A stretch of DNA of 56,542 nt. It comes from Patescibacteria group bacterium (lineage in GTDB: Bacteria; Patescibacteriota; Patescibacteriia; Patescibacteriales; UBA12465). The DNA lies in contig JAQUWT010000006.1 of assembly GCA_028692765.1 (NCBI GenBank), positions 1 through 56,542 of the forward strand, read 5' to 3'. Numbering within the stretch: position 1 is the stretch's first letter; each line of letters opens with the position of its first letter. A model generated the notes under the pieces. That model ran no database searches. It saw nothing but the letters and a program-made list of their open reading frames with translations, and had not been told where the DNA came from. A program made the position numbers and the translations under genes. This document shows positions 46,368 to 55,452 of the stretch, piece after piece.

Positions 46368-48249
46368 ATTTTTGCGGCTTATGTTTATTCTGTTTAAAAT
46401 ATTCATTCTCCTCTCTTTCCTCTTCCAGCCCCAGCATGCTTTCAATTTTTTTAATGACCGTTTTTGGCTGAATGCCATGTTTTTCATTGTAGGCTAATTG
46501 AAGTTTTCTTCTTCTGCTTGATTCCGCGATGGCCCGTTTCATCGAATCGGTTTCTTTATCGGCGTAAAGAATGATTTTGCCGGAGACGTTGCGGGCGGCG
46601 CGGCCCATGGTCTGCATCAGTGAAGTCTGGCTGCGCAAAAAGCCTTCGCGGTCGGCATCTAAAATCGCCACCAAGGTGACTTCCGGTAAGTCTAGGCCTT
46701 CGCGCAATAAATTGACGCCGATTAAGACATCGAAGACGCCTTCACGAAAAGCTTTTAAGATATCGGTGCGCTCGAAGGTTTTTACGTCGGAATGCAGATA
46801 ATTGGCCTTGATGTTTTTGTTATTCAGATAAAGGCTCAAGTCTTCCGCTTGTTTTTTGGTTAAAGTATTGATAATCACCCGTTCGCCTTTAGCCGCCAAT
46901 TTTTCCGCCTCTTTAACGATGTCGTTAATCTGGCTGTAATCGGTTTTCTGGTCATAAACCGGCCGGATTTCAATTTCCGGGTCGACTAGCCCGGTTGGCC
47001 TGATAATCTGCTCGACAATTTGCTTAGAATGCTCTTTTTCGTAATCGCCCGGGGTGGCGGTAGTGCAGATTACTTGTCCGACTCTTTTTTGGAATTCGGT
47101 AAATTTCAAGGGGCGGTTATCCAGAGCGCTGGGCAGGCGCCAGCCGAATTTAACCAAAGTATCCTTGCGGGCGCGGTCGCCGTTATACATGCCCCGTATC
47201 TGCGGAATCGCGATGTGAGATTCGTCAATTATTGTTAGAAAGTCCGGTTTACCGTCTTTGAGGGGAAAATAGCTTAAAAGCGGGTCTGGAGCCTCTCCGG
47301 CGAGTTTACCCGATAGATGCCGCGAGTAATTTTCAATTCCATGGCAATAACCGAGAGTGTGCAGCATTTCTAAATCATAACGAGTCCGCCGCTCCAGCCT
47401 TTCTGCTTCTAAAAATAATTCGTTTTTCTTAAAATAGGCCAGCCGGTCTTGCAGTTCTTCCTCAATATTTTTGATAGCTTGCTCAATTTGCGGCTGGGTG
47501 GAAATAAAATGCTTGGGCGGGAAAATAACAATTTCTTCTAAATTTTCTAGGATATTTTTAGTGGTATTATCGATGATATTTAGGCTTTTGACACTTTGCC
47601 CCTCTAAATCAAGACGATAGACCACATTTTCCGACATCGGCCTGATTTCAAAGACATCGCCTCTTACTCTAAATTGCCCGCGCTGGACTTCACCGTTTAC
47701 TCTTTCAAACTGCATAGATATCAGCTGTCTAATTAAATCTTGGCGGGTGATTACCTGCTCTGTTTCCATGTGCAAAGAAGCGCCCAGATAATTAAGAGGG
47801 ACGCCGAGATTATAGATGCAGGAAACTGAAGCAACAATAATGACGTCGCGGCGGCTAAGAAGAGCGGAAGTGGCACCGTGGCGCAATCTATCCATTTCTT
47901 CGTTAATCATCGCTTCTTTGTCGATATAAGTATCGGTAATGGGCAGATAGGCTTCCGGCTGATAATAATCATAATATGATACAAAGAAGTGAACAGCATT
48001 TTCCGGAAAGAAATTTTTATATTCCCGATATAATTGCGCCGCTAAAGCTTTATTGGGTGCAATCACTAAAGCCGGCTTATTGTAAGCGGCGATGACTTTA
48101 GCGGCAGTGAAAGTTTTGCCGGAGCCGGTAACGCCGAGTAAAGTTTGGTAATCGAAACCGGCCTCCAGTCCTTTTAGGAGTTTTTCTATGGCCTGCGGCT
48201 GGTCGCCGGCGGCTTCAAATTCGGATTTAAGCTTAAAAATATTAGCCAT
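46312..48249 (-). CDS. uvrB: excinuclease ABC subunit B, lacking a C-terminal UVR domain
   Basis: LLGVTGSGKTFTAAKV, VSYYDYYQPEAYLP, GVNLLREGLDLPEV; ends in a basic tail after NEKHGIQPKTVIKKI; overlaps the Nudix start by 56 bp. Confidence 0.95.
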   Translation of the reverse strand: MANIFKLKSEFEAAGDQPQAIEKLLKGLEAGFDYQTLLGVTGSGKTFTAAKVIAAYNKPALVIAPNKALAAQLYREYKNFFPENAVHFFVSYYDYYQPEAYLPITDTYIDKEAMINEEMDRLRHGATSALLSRRDVIIVASVSCIYNLGVPLNYLGASLHMETEQVITRQDLIRQLISMQFERVNGEVQRGQFRVRGDVFEIRPMSENVVYRLDLEGQSVKSLNIIDNTTKNILENLEEIVIFPPKHFISTQPQIEQAIKNIEEELQDRLAYFKKNELFLEAERLERRTRYDLEMLHTLGYCHGIENYSRHLSGKLAGEAPDPLLSYFPLKDGKPDFLTIIDESHIAIPQIRGMYNGDRARKDTLVKFGWRLPSALDNRPLKFTEFQKRVGQVICTTATPGDYEKEHSKQIVEQIIRPTGLVDPEIEIRPVYDQKTDYSQINDIVKEAEKLAAKGERVIINTLTKKQAEDLSLYLNNKNIKANYLHSDVKTFERTDILKAFREGVFDVLIGVNLLREGLDLPEVTLVAILDADREGFLRSQTSLMQTMGRAARNVSGKIILYADKETDSMKRAIAESSRRRKLQLAYNEKHGIQPKTVIKKIESMLGLEEEREENEYFKQNKHKPQKYDNRKDSPTRRRGRNGKK

Positions 48250-48302
48250 TGTTAGACTGAATTATTGGTTAATCTTTGCTTAATGTAGCATAAAATTAAT
48301 AA

Positions 48303-48333
48303 AAAAACCAGCCCTTTTAATGTAAGGGCTGGC
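48303..48333 (-). terminator. intrinsic terminator
   Basis: CCAGCCCTTttaatgtAAGGGCTGG then minus-strand TTTTTTT. Confidence 0.85.
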
Positions 48334-48355
48334 GTTGCGGATTTCATAATGTAAA

Positions 48356-48634
48356 TCACTCCATTTTTTTTAATGGTAGTAAATACCCATTTTTAAATTT
48401 TACTGGCTGTTTGTCTTCAATCATTCTTGATAAGGTGTTTTGTATGTCGGGTAAATTCACTTCTAATGAATCTTTATTATCTTTTAAAGTATTTAAATCT
48501 ACCTCAATAATAAATGACCCTATAGAAGAGTTCAACTCAATTATCAAAAAACCATCTTTAATTTGGGAATAGCTAATAAATCCTGTTATCTCTTCCATGC
48601 CGCTTATATTTTTATTTGATTTTAAAGTTACCAT
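48356..48634 (-). CDS. hypothetical protein, 92 aa
   Basis: ORF with its own downstream terminator. Confidence 0.6.
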   Translation of the reverse strand: MVTLKSNKNISGMEEITGFISYSQIKDGFLIIELNSSIGSFIIEVDLNTLKDNKDSLEVNLPDIQNTLSRMIEDKQPVKFKNGYLLPLKKME

Positions 48635-48654
48635 AAAATATATTATAAGTCAAA

Positions 48655-48687
48655 TAAAAAAACAGGCAGATGACTTCCTGTTTTTTA
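48655..48687 (-). terminator. intrinsic terminator after second corA
   Basis: aaaaaAACAGGcagatgacttCCTGTTtttt. Confidence 0.75.
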
Positions 48688-48696
48688 AATCTTCTA

Positions 48697-49629
48697 TTAT
48701 AACAATTTACGGCCGCGGAACACTAAGAAAAGAATACCGACTAATCCTAGAATAACGGCCATTATTCCCCAAAAAACATAAGGAGAGTTGGCAAAAGGAA
48801 GGCCAACGTTCATACCGTAGAAACTAGTAACCATGGTCGGCAGGGCTAAAACTACCGTCATTGCCGTTAGCAGTTTCATCGTGCGGTTGAGGCGGTTGGT
48901 GGAAATAACTTCATAGGCCTGACGAAGGTTGATGGAATTTGTCAGGTTTCTCTTGCTTCGTTCAATTAACTGGTCATTATGCAGGCGTAGATCTTCTAAG
49001 ATTTCCTCATCGTCGTGATAAAATTTAAGAGTTTTGCCGCTGGAAGTATTGCCTAAAATGTATTTGATAGGCAGTAAGGCGCTCAAAAATTCATTCAATA
49101 CGATTTCAAAATTGATAAAAGCGGCAATATCTTTTTCTCCTATTTGGTCCATGTTTAAAGAAAAATAATTTATCTTTTTATTAATTTTGGTCAGCATTTG
49201 ACTATAGTCGGCTTGGATTTCTCCAAAAATCTGCAGAAAGGATTTACTGCGCTGGGTGGTAAAAAAGTCTGAACGTTTGCGCAGGTCTTTAAAGAGAAAA
49301 TCTAAATCTTTCTTGGCGACCAGCATCAAGAAGTCATCACTAACAATAATTAAAAGTGGTAAAGTGCTGGTTCTGCGCCCTTCCTCGCTGGGAATGCGAG
49401 CAAAAGCATAAACAGCATTTTTTTCCACTTCCAGACGCGGAACTTCATAGGGGTCGAGCGCATCCGAAAGCAAGTCTCTTTCCAGTTTAAATTTATCCGC
49501 CAAAAAATCCAGCTCATCTTCACTAGGGCTGCTGACTAAAATCAAACTGCCGACGCGGTAGTCTTTCAAATCTTTAATCTGAGAATCTTTGATGCTTCTT
49601 TGGTAGTAGTTAATCATATCATTATTCAA
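48697..49629 (-). CDS. corA: CorA family divalent cation transporter (copy 2)
   Basis: VTSFYGMNVGLPF (GMN) and two C-terminal TMs. Confidence 0.88.
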   Translation of the reverse strand: MNNDMINYYQRSIKDSQIKDLKDYRVGSLILVSSPSEDELDFLADKFKLERDLLSDALDPYEVPRLEVEKNAVYAFARIPSEEGRRTSTLPLLIIVSDDFLMLVAKKDLDFLFKDLRKRSDFFTTQRSKSFLQIFGEIQADYSQMLTKINKKINYFSLNMDQIGEKDIAAFINFEIVLNEFLSALLPIKYILGNTSSGKTLKFYHDDEEILEDLRLHNDQLIERSKRNLTNSINLRQAYEVISTNRLNRTMKLLTAMTVVLALPTMVTSFYGMNVGLPFANSPYVFWGIMAVILGLVGILFLVFRGRKLL

Positions 49630-50740
49630 AGGGAAATTCGGTAGTTAACTCCCCGGAGTAATAGAATTCAAAGGCGAGGGAGCCAAAAAAATATTTTTCC
49701 CCGTTAATTTCTAGAGTCGAGCCTCCGACTGCGGGATTAGCCTTCGGCTGAGAATGGTCAAAGCCGATATTATACAAAGTGGCAATAATTTCCGGACGAT
49801 AGTCGATATTATAACCGGCTCCCTGCCATTGCGCCTGCAGTTCTTTGATGATAAGGGCGCCGTAGAGATAGGAATAATAATGATTGCGGCTGTCGGTAAG
49901 GCGGAGGTATCTTTCTTTATTAACATCAATATCCGTCGGAAAATCTAAAAGTTTTTCTTTGTCTTTGCCAAGATAAAAGGGAGAGGCCTGGTCGCGCAGA
50001 TGCTCTTCTGTCTGTATCGCCATCTTTTCCTTAATTGACATCACCCCCCAGGCCATTTTATTGGCATTGGCCAATATTTTCAAAGGCTTAAAAAATTGTT
50101 CGTAGAATTCTCGCTGTGTATAGTAAAGCCGCAGTTGCTCCACAATGGCTACCGACACCAATAATCGCGGTTGGATGCCGGCGATGCTAGCCGCTTGCTT
50201 GATTTTCTTTTCATCTTTTACAATCGCTTCTTTAATGATTTGCCAATATTCCGTATCTTGCCAAGTATAGGCGCTAGTTTCATTTTTATCGGCCAGATAA
50301 GATATAAGAGAGTCTTTATTCCAGCGGCCGATTTCGTTATTGCAGGACGCTAATGAATCACTGAATTCGCTATTGCTTCCCTTCCTTAGCTCTAAAGCTA
50401 AAAGCATGCGCTGTAAAAGTTCTTCCGATTTAGTATTAAGATAGGCGGAGAGCATGTCTTTAGCTTCGTGGGGCGAAGTTTCCGCGGCGACGCCCAGCAG
50501 GCACCAATTTAAATTTTCATTTTCACCGTAGATAGAAGGATTAGCTGGCAGGCCGGGGTTGATAAAAGTCAGGGGAGATTCTTGAGCAATTTGATTATAG
50601 GCGAAGGAATTGCCGTCCTCCTCGCCGGCAACATTGGTTAGGCCCCAGCGGACAGCAAAGAAGCCCAGCGCTAAAAAGAAAATAGCTGATAAAAACAAAA
50701 TCAGGACTGCTTTAAGCAGATGTTGATAGATTTTTTTCAT
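49622..50740 (-). CDS. uncharacterised membrane-anchored protein, possibly lysozyme-like fold
   Basis: N-terminal TM; RLLVSVAIVEQLR...YRPEIIATLYNIGF...NPAVGGSTLEINGEKYFFG; overlaps corA by 8 bp. Confidence 0.5.
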   Translation of the reverse strand: MKKIYQHLLKAVLILFLSAIFFLALGFFAVRWGLTNVAGEEDGNSFAYNQIAQESPLTFINPGLPANPSIYGENENLNWCLLGVAAETSPHEAKDMLSAYLNTKSEELLQRMLLALELRKGSNSEFSDSLASCNNEIGRWNKDSLISYLADKNETSAYTWQDTEYWQIIKEAIVKDEKKIKQAASIAGIQPRLLVSVAIVEQLRLYYTQREFYEQFFKPLKILANANKMAWGVMSIKEKMAIQTEEHLRDQASPFYLGKDKEKLLDFPTDIDVNKERYLRLTDSRNHYYSYLYGALIIKELQAQWQGAGYNIDYRPEIIATLYNIGFDHSQPKANPAVGGSTLEINGEKYFFGSLAFEFYYSGELTTEFPFE

Positions 50741-50753
50741 GATGATAATAGCC

Positions 50754-51677
50754 TTATTTTACGCCTTGCTCCGCGGTTTTTAATTTGGCCGCCGAGGCTT
50801 GCAGTAGTTTTTTTTCTTCAGCCGATATTTCCATATTAACTCGGCGCAGAACCCCGTGTCGGCCGATAACCGCCGGAAGGCTTAAGCAAACTCCCTTGAT
50901 GTCGAATTCCCCATTTAAAGGGTGGGAAATGGTAAAGACGGTCTTCTTGTCAAATAATACCGCCCGGCTCAATTGGACAATGCCGGCGGCAATAGCGTAA
51001 TATGTCGCCTGCTTGCCTTCAATAATAGCGTAGGCGGCATTTTTAGCCTGATTAAATAGTCTTTTTTTGCTTGATTTTGATAATTTATAGAAATTATCGA
51101 TGCTAGAATTACCAACCATAGCCGTGCTCCAAAGCGGTAATTCACTATCTCCGTGTTCACCGACAATGTAAGCATGAACGCTTTTTGGATCGACTGACAT
51201 TTTTTCCCCAAGCAGAAGCCTGAATCTGGCGGTATCCAGAACGGTTCCAGAGCCAAAAATCTGTTTTTTCTTTTTTGGAAACATTTTAATGGCGATATTA
51301 GTTAAGATGTCTACTGGATTAGTAACCATTAGAACTACTGCTTCGGGATTATGCTTAAATATTTTTGGCATTAGGTCTTTGATAATGGTGGAATTTTTCT
51401 TTAATAAATCTAGCCTGGTTTCTCCCGGCTTCTGCGCCGCCCCGCAAGTAATTACAACTAGACTGCTGTCTTTAATATCGTCATAAGTACCGACTTTGAC
51501 GTCAGTATAGCCCCAGAAAGGAACGGAATGCTGCAAATCCATCACTTGCGATTTCACTAATTTTTCATTAAGATCAATTAGGGCAATTTCTTCGGTAATA
51601 TCGGAAGCAATGAGACCGTAGGCAGCGGTGCTGCCGACCATACCTGCACCAATAATTGTAATTTTATTTTTGTCCAT
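50754..51677 (-). CDS. ldh: L-lactate dehydrogenase
   Basis: GAGMVGSTAAYGL, VTNPVDILT, VGEHGDSELPLWS. Confidence 0.93.
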   Translation of the reverse strand: MDKNKITIIGAGMVGSTAAYGLIASDITEEIALIDLNEKLVKSQVMDLQHSVPFWGYTDVKVGTYDDIKDSSLVVITCGAAQKPGETRLDLLKKNSTIIKDLMPKIFKHNPEAVVLMVTNPVDILTNIAIKMFPKKKKQIFGSGTVLDTARFRLLLGEKMSVDPKSVHAYIVGEHGDSELPLWSTAMVGNSSIDNFYKLSKSSKKRLFNQAKNAAYAIIEGKQATYYAIAAGIVQLSRAVLFDKKTVFTISHPLNGEFDIKGVCLSLPAVIGRHGVLRRVNMEISAEEKKLLQASAAKLKTAEQGVK

Positions 51678-51792
51678 AAAAAATTGAAGTTTTTAATATA
51701 TCTTATAATTAATTCTATCATAAAAATTAAGAAAGTTCTATTTTATTATTTTTAAGCTTTGTGATAAATAAAAAAACAAGCTTCATTTATAA

Positions 51793-52236
51793 TTAAAATT
51801 TAGCTTGTTTATTGTGATAGTGTCGTCTGACTCGGTCTAAAATATAGCCATATAGCCAGCCCAAAAGAAGATTGTCTCCGACATAAAGACAGGCGGTGAT
51901 TAGGATAGAGTGCCATAGTACGCCGCTAATCCAAGCACTGAAAATGTAAATGGGAATTTGATACAGCGATAGCGCTACGGAGTCAGCAAAGGCTTTAAAT
52001 ATTAATTTCCCTTTCTGCCAAATATGGCGACGGCAGAAGTCAATTAAATAGCCAAGGAGAAAGGCACCAGCAAAGCGGATGATGGTATAGATTATTCGCA
52101 CCCATAGCCACTGCTCTCCGCTAGCGCCACCGAGCCAAATTTCATAGACCAGAGTCAAGAATCCGGCAATAATATTATACAACACCATCGCGACAATATC
52201 GCTCCGGTATCTTAACCAAAAGCGATTTTTTTTCAT
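51793..52236 (-). CDS. AlaE-like L-alanine exporter family protein
   Basis: Four TMs with duplicated RSDIVAMVLYN / FADSVALSLYQIPIY and WLYGYILDRVRR, resembling AlaE. Confidence 0.6.
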   Translation of the reverse strand: MKKNRFWLRYRSDIVAMVLYNIIAGFLTLVYEIWLGGASGEQWLWVRIIYTIIRFAGAFLLGYLIDFCRRHIWQKGKLIFKAFADSVALSLYQIPIYIFSAWISGVLWHSILITACLYVGDNLLLGWLYGYILDRVRRHYHNKQAKF

Positions 52237-52310
52237 GGTTTATTGTTTCTTTATTGTTAAGGTGATAAGAAAATATAATATAAAATTATAATTTTGTCAA
52301 TTTATAAAAA

Positions 52311-52338
52311 ACAAAGCCGCTTTCGGGAAAGCGGCTCT
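52311..52338 (-). terminator. intrinsic terminator
   Basis: AGCCGCTTTcgggAAAGCGGCT then minus-strand TTGTTTTTT. Confidence 0.85.
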
Positions 52339-52356
52339 TTAAAATTTTAAATTACC

Positions 52357-53417
52357 TTATTTCTTTAAGGATTCAGTAATTGCTTCGTAGATAGCGGCGG
52401 CAATTACCTCGTTCGTGGAGCAATCTACAATTTTACCGCCGGTGCGGTTAGTGTCATCACGGATAATAGTGTCTCCGGCCAGCACTTTTTCGAAAGGATT
52501 TTCAAAAAAAGTCGTTAGTTTCCAGCCGTTTACGCAAACAGCATGAGTGAAGGCAAAATATATTGCCTTGGCGCCTAAACCTTTAAGTTTTTTAGCGGTG
52601 CTATTGGCGGTTCCGCCGGAAGCTAATTCGTCATCAATCATGATGATGTTGGCACCCGAAATATCAACTTCGGAAATATGCTTAATCATATTGATATCAA
52701 ATTCGAACTTCTTACTGGCCGCTTGTTTTATGGCTTCTATGTCGTTTTCTCCCGCACTGAAAATTTCTGTTTGATTATTTATTTTTCTGACTTTCAGATC
52801 GAAAATAACGGCAGAGCCTTGGATTTTTTTGGCATGGGCTATAGCCCTGGGAATCGACCCTTTATCTGGAGAGTACACGAAAATATTTTCGTGTTTAGGC
52901 ACTATAGTCTTTAACGTTCTGCTAAAATCCATGTAAGCCGGGCGAAATTTGATTCCGAAACTTTCAGCCATAGCCCCCATATAATCAGAGTGAGGCACAC
53001 AGGCAATTAGTTCATCGGCGCCGGCCACGGATAAGAAATGGAGATATTGTTTTAAGTATTGAATCTCCTCTCCTTTTTCTTCGTGGTCATTTCGGCGCAC
53101 CAATATGAAGGGATTGACCGCAATGACATGAGCCGCTTTATATTGGTTTTTAAAAGCGTAGGTCAGATTAATAAAATCTAACATTGCAGTTTTTGAAATT
53201 AAGGAGTCAAAAAAACAATATTTTTTCCCTCGATATTCTTAAAATCAATAATTCTGTCGTTTGGGCATCCATCTCGCCAGGAGCCAAAATCCATTAACTT
53301 AAATTCGGGAGAACTGCCAAAAGGCTTCCCCAGGAGTTCATTCACCATTATTAATACATTCTGACCCAGTTGTTTGTTGTTTCGGCCACGGTAAAACAAA
53401 AAATTAGACATATCCAT
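52357..53417 (-). pseudogene. ribose-phosphate pyrophosphokinase-like gene split into two frames (53199-53417 N-terminal, 52357-53184 rest)
   Basis: Adding one T to the T7 run joins both ORFs into ...IEGKNIVFFDSLISKTAMLDFINLTYAFKNQYKAAHVIAV..., consistent with the PRPP synthetase family; PRPP loop MIDDELASGGTA. May be programmed frameshift, true disruption or sequence error. Confidence 0.75.
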
Positions 53418-53496
53418 GTTTTTTCCCTTTCTTAAATTTTAATGAGCGTTTATTTAACTATTTAAGATAACACCTTTATTATCTATTGTCAAACAT

Positions 53497-53530
53497 AAAA
53501 AGACAAGCTTATTAAGGGCTTGTCTTTTTA
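53497..53530 (-). terminator. intrinsic terminator of the 40-aa basic protein gene
   Basis: aaaaAGACAAGCttattaaggGCTTGTCTtttta. Confidence 0.85.
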
Positions 53531-53543
53531 TATTTTTATCTCT

Positions 53544-53666
53544 TTATCTTTTTTTTCTTTTTTCTGCTTTTTCTTCCAACATTACTCTTTTAATTTCTAG
53601 GCGCTTAGCAGTTTTGTGGGAATGAGATTTCTTGCCCTTGCCGACGCCGGTGCTTCTTTTAGCCAT
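53544..53666 (-). CDS. small highly basic protein, 40 aa (not in the ORF track)
   Basis: Hand translation MAKRSTGVGKGKKSHSHKTAKRLEIKRVMLEEKAEKRKKR; own terminator. Confidence 0.7.
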   Translation of the reverse strand: MAKRSTGVGKGKKSHSHKTAKRLEIKRVMLEEKAEKRKKR

Positions 53667-53744
53667 ATTGATAAATATAAAATTAATAATATTAATTTTA
53701 TAGGATTATTAAAATAAAATCAATGTTTTTTAGATTTAAATAAA

Positions 53745-53780
53745 TTAAGGCCCATTCATAGAACGGGCCTTGCTTTTTAA
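53745..53780 (-). terminator. intrinsic terminator
   Basis: AAGGCCCattcatagaacGGGCCTT. Confidence 0.7.
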
Positions 53781-53795
53781 TGGCTTTTTCTCTGT

Positions 53796-54215
53796 TTAGC
53801 CGATAATGCACACATGCATGCTGAGCATTCCAAAGTCAACCTCTTCTGCTGGCACGGCGACGATTTTCCAATCCTTTCTTATGCCAATGCAATCCGGATT
53901 GGTAGCTTCTTTCCCGATTCTGAGCTTAATACTGTTCCAGAACAATCGGTCCAGGGTTTTGTTGATTAAGGGACTGTTTTGGTTCGGATCAACGGCCGTT
54001 CCATCGATTTTTGCAGATACCGGAATTTGATTATAATCATCAGCGACCTTATGTGCGGCTAAAAATGTAGCCTTTTCATAATCATCAACTTCCCCGATGA
54101 CAGTTTCATTTTCTCCGACTTCTTTTTCAACCGGGCAAACCAATTTCCCGTTTGCAAAAATTTCATTTACAATGCCAAGCATAGTCTTTTTCTGGGCTTC
54201 AACAATAGTTTCCAT
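53796..54215 (-). CDS. hypothetical protein
   Basis: Start trimmed to METIVEAQKK; terminator downstream. Confidence 0.6.
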   Translation of the reverse strand: METIVEAQKKTMLGIVNEIFANGKLVCPVEKEVGENETVIGEVDDYEKATFLAAHKVADDYNQIPVSAKIDGTAVDPNQNSPLINKTLDRLFWNSIKLRIGKEATNPDCIGIRKDWKIVAVPAEEVDFGMLSMHVCIIG

Positions 54216-54411
54216 TGCATTAAATTTTAGTGAAACATTAATTTTAAACAACTATTTATACTATAAGTATAATATACTTATATCATATAATTTAAATAAT
54301 GTCAATATTATTAAATATATAGCTATAATTAGCTATATTGTACAACATTTAACTTTTTTATTCTTATAATTTCTAATTTCAATACCCTATTACTCAATAA
54401 GCATAATTTAA

Positions 54412-54445
54412 TAAAAAAACCGCTGGGCTGACCATGCGGTTTTAA
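54412..54445 (-). terminator. intrinsic terminator after pepE
   Basis: aaaaaaAACCGCtgggctgaccatGCGGTTtt. Confidence 0.75.
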
Positions 54446-54466
54446 CGAATTATTATCCTCGAGTAG

Positions 54467-55204
54467 TTATAGCATACCAGTGCCATCAAAAGGTTCACCT
54501 GGCAGCCAAATAGAATTATTTCCGTCTTTGCGGAAAATTACTGCTTCACTGCTTCCGCGAAGAATATATTTTTTTCCATATCCTTCAATCCAACAACTTT
54601 CCGGAAGCCCAACGACTTGCCATTCATGGTTATGAAGAATAACCTGACGTATTCTCTCTTCCCTGGTTTCACCCATGTGCTTATCCACAAGTGCTCCTGG
54701 GACAAAATGGGGATTAATTTGAAATGGCACTATCCCAAATCCTTGAGTATTTTTTATGGAATTAATGGGGCACATGTCGTTAGTGGTGATTACTGAATTA
54801 CAAGCCATCACTGTTCCGGCACTGGCGCTGATATATTTCCATTCGCCATTATCCACTTTATCTCTTATGTCGGGCAAGACGCAAGTAACCTCGCGGGCGT
54901 TTGATAATAGCCAGGTGTTACCGCCTCCAACGCAAACAGCACAAATGCTTTCATCCCTCAAAAATGAGATGCTACTCGCATAATTATGCATGCCAACAAC
55001 TTCATAACCGAATTCGCTAAAAATCTTAGCAATTAAATCGGTATAACCGACGTAATCCATGTCGGCATTGGCGTAAGGAATAAAAAGAATTTTGTTTTGT
55101 TTTCCTACTGGCTTACCGAGAAAATTTTTTAAAGATATAAGGCAATGATTCCAAAACCCACCGCCATTATACCTGGAACTACTAATTAGAAATACTTTTT
55201 TCAT
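54467..55204 (-). CDS. pepE: peptidase S51 family, dipeptidase E-like
   Basis: VGGGNTWLLSNA, catalytic SASAGTVMACNSVITTNDM, INPHFVPG. Confidence 0.82.
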   Translation of the reverse strand: MKKVFLISSSRYNGGGFWNHCLISLKNFLGKPVGKQNKILFIPYANADMDYVGYTDLIAKIFSEFGYEVVGMHNYASSISFLRDESICAVCVGGGNTWLLSNAREVTCVLPDIRDKVDNGEWKYISASAGTVMACNSVITTNDMCPINSIKNTQGFGIVPFQINPHFVPGALVDKHMGETREERIRQVILHNHEWQVVGLPESCWIEGYGKKYILRGSSEAVIFRKDGNNSIWLPGEPFDGTGML

Positions 55205-55428
55205 CGCAACAAATTTTAAGGTGAATACTAATTTCGAAACTTATGTTGTATTTTAACGTGCTAATTTATCAAAAAAATATAGCATCTAATCCCCTTTTCT
55301 GTCAATGTTTATTTTTATTATATACACTAATTATTTGTTTAAATCAAAAAACTAAGCGTAAACTGAGCTCTTCCGATTTTTTGGTAATATTAAACGACTC
55401 GTGTCGGTCTTAAGTACCAAAATATTGT

Positions 55429-55452
55429 TGGCTCCTGCGGTGGGATTCGAAC
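55429..55452 (-). other. orphan tRNA 3' end (T-loop half, acceptor strand and CCA), candidate attachment-site remnant
   Basis: Minus strand GTTCGAATCCCACCGCAGGAGCCA; no matching 5' half or T-stem partner upstream. Confidence 0.65.

Noticed and set aside
46368-46487. Upstream extension of the Nudix ORF (MKNMAFSQKRSLKK...)
   Set aside because: It overlaps the uvrB coding end and is unlike Nudix N-termini; the start at 46367 fits the family.
54681-54689. Perfect DnaA box TTATCCACA
   Set aside because: Single copy inside the pepE coding sequence; no cluster or dnaA/dnaN nearby.
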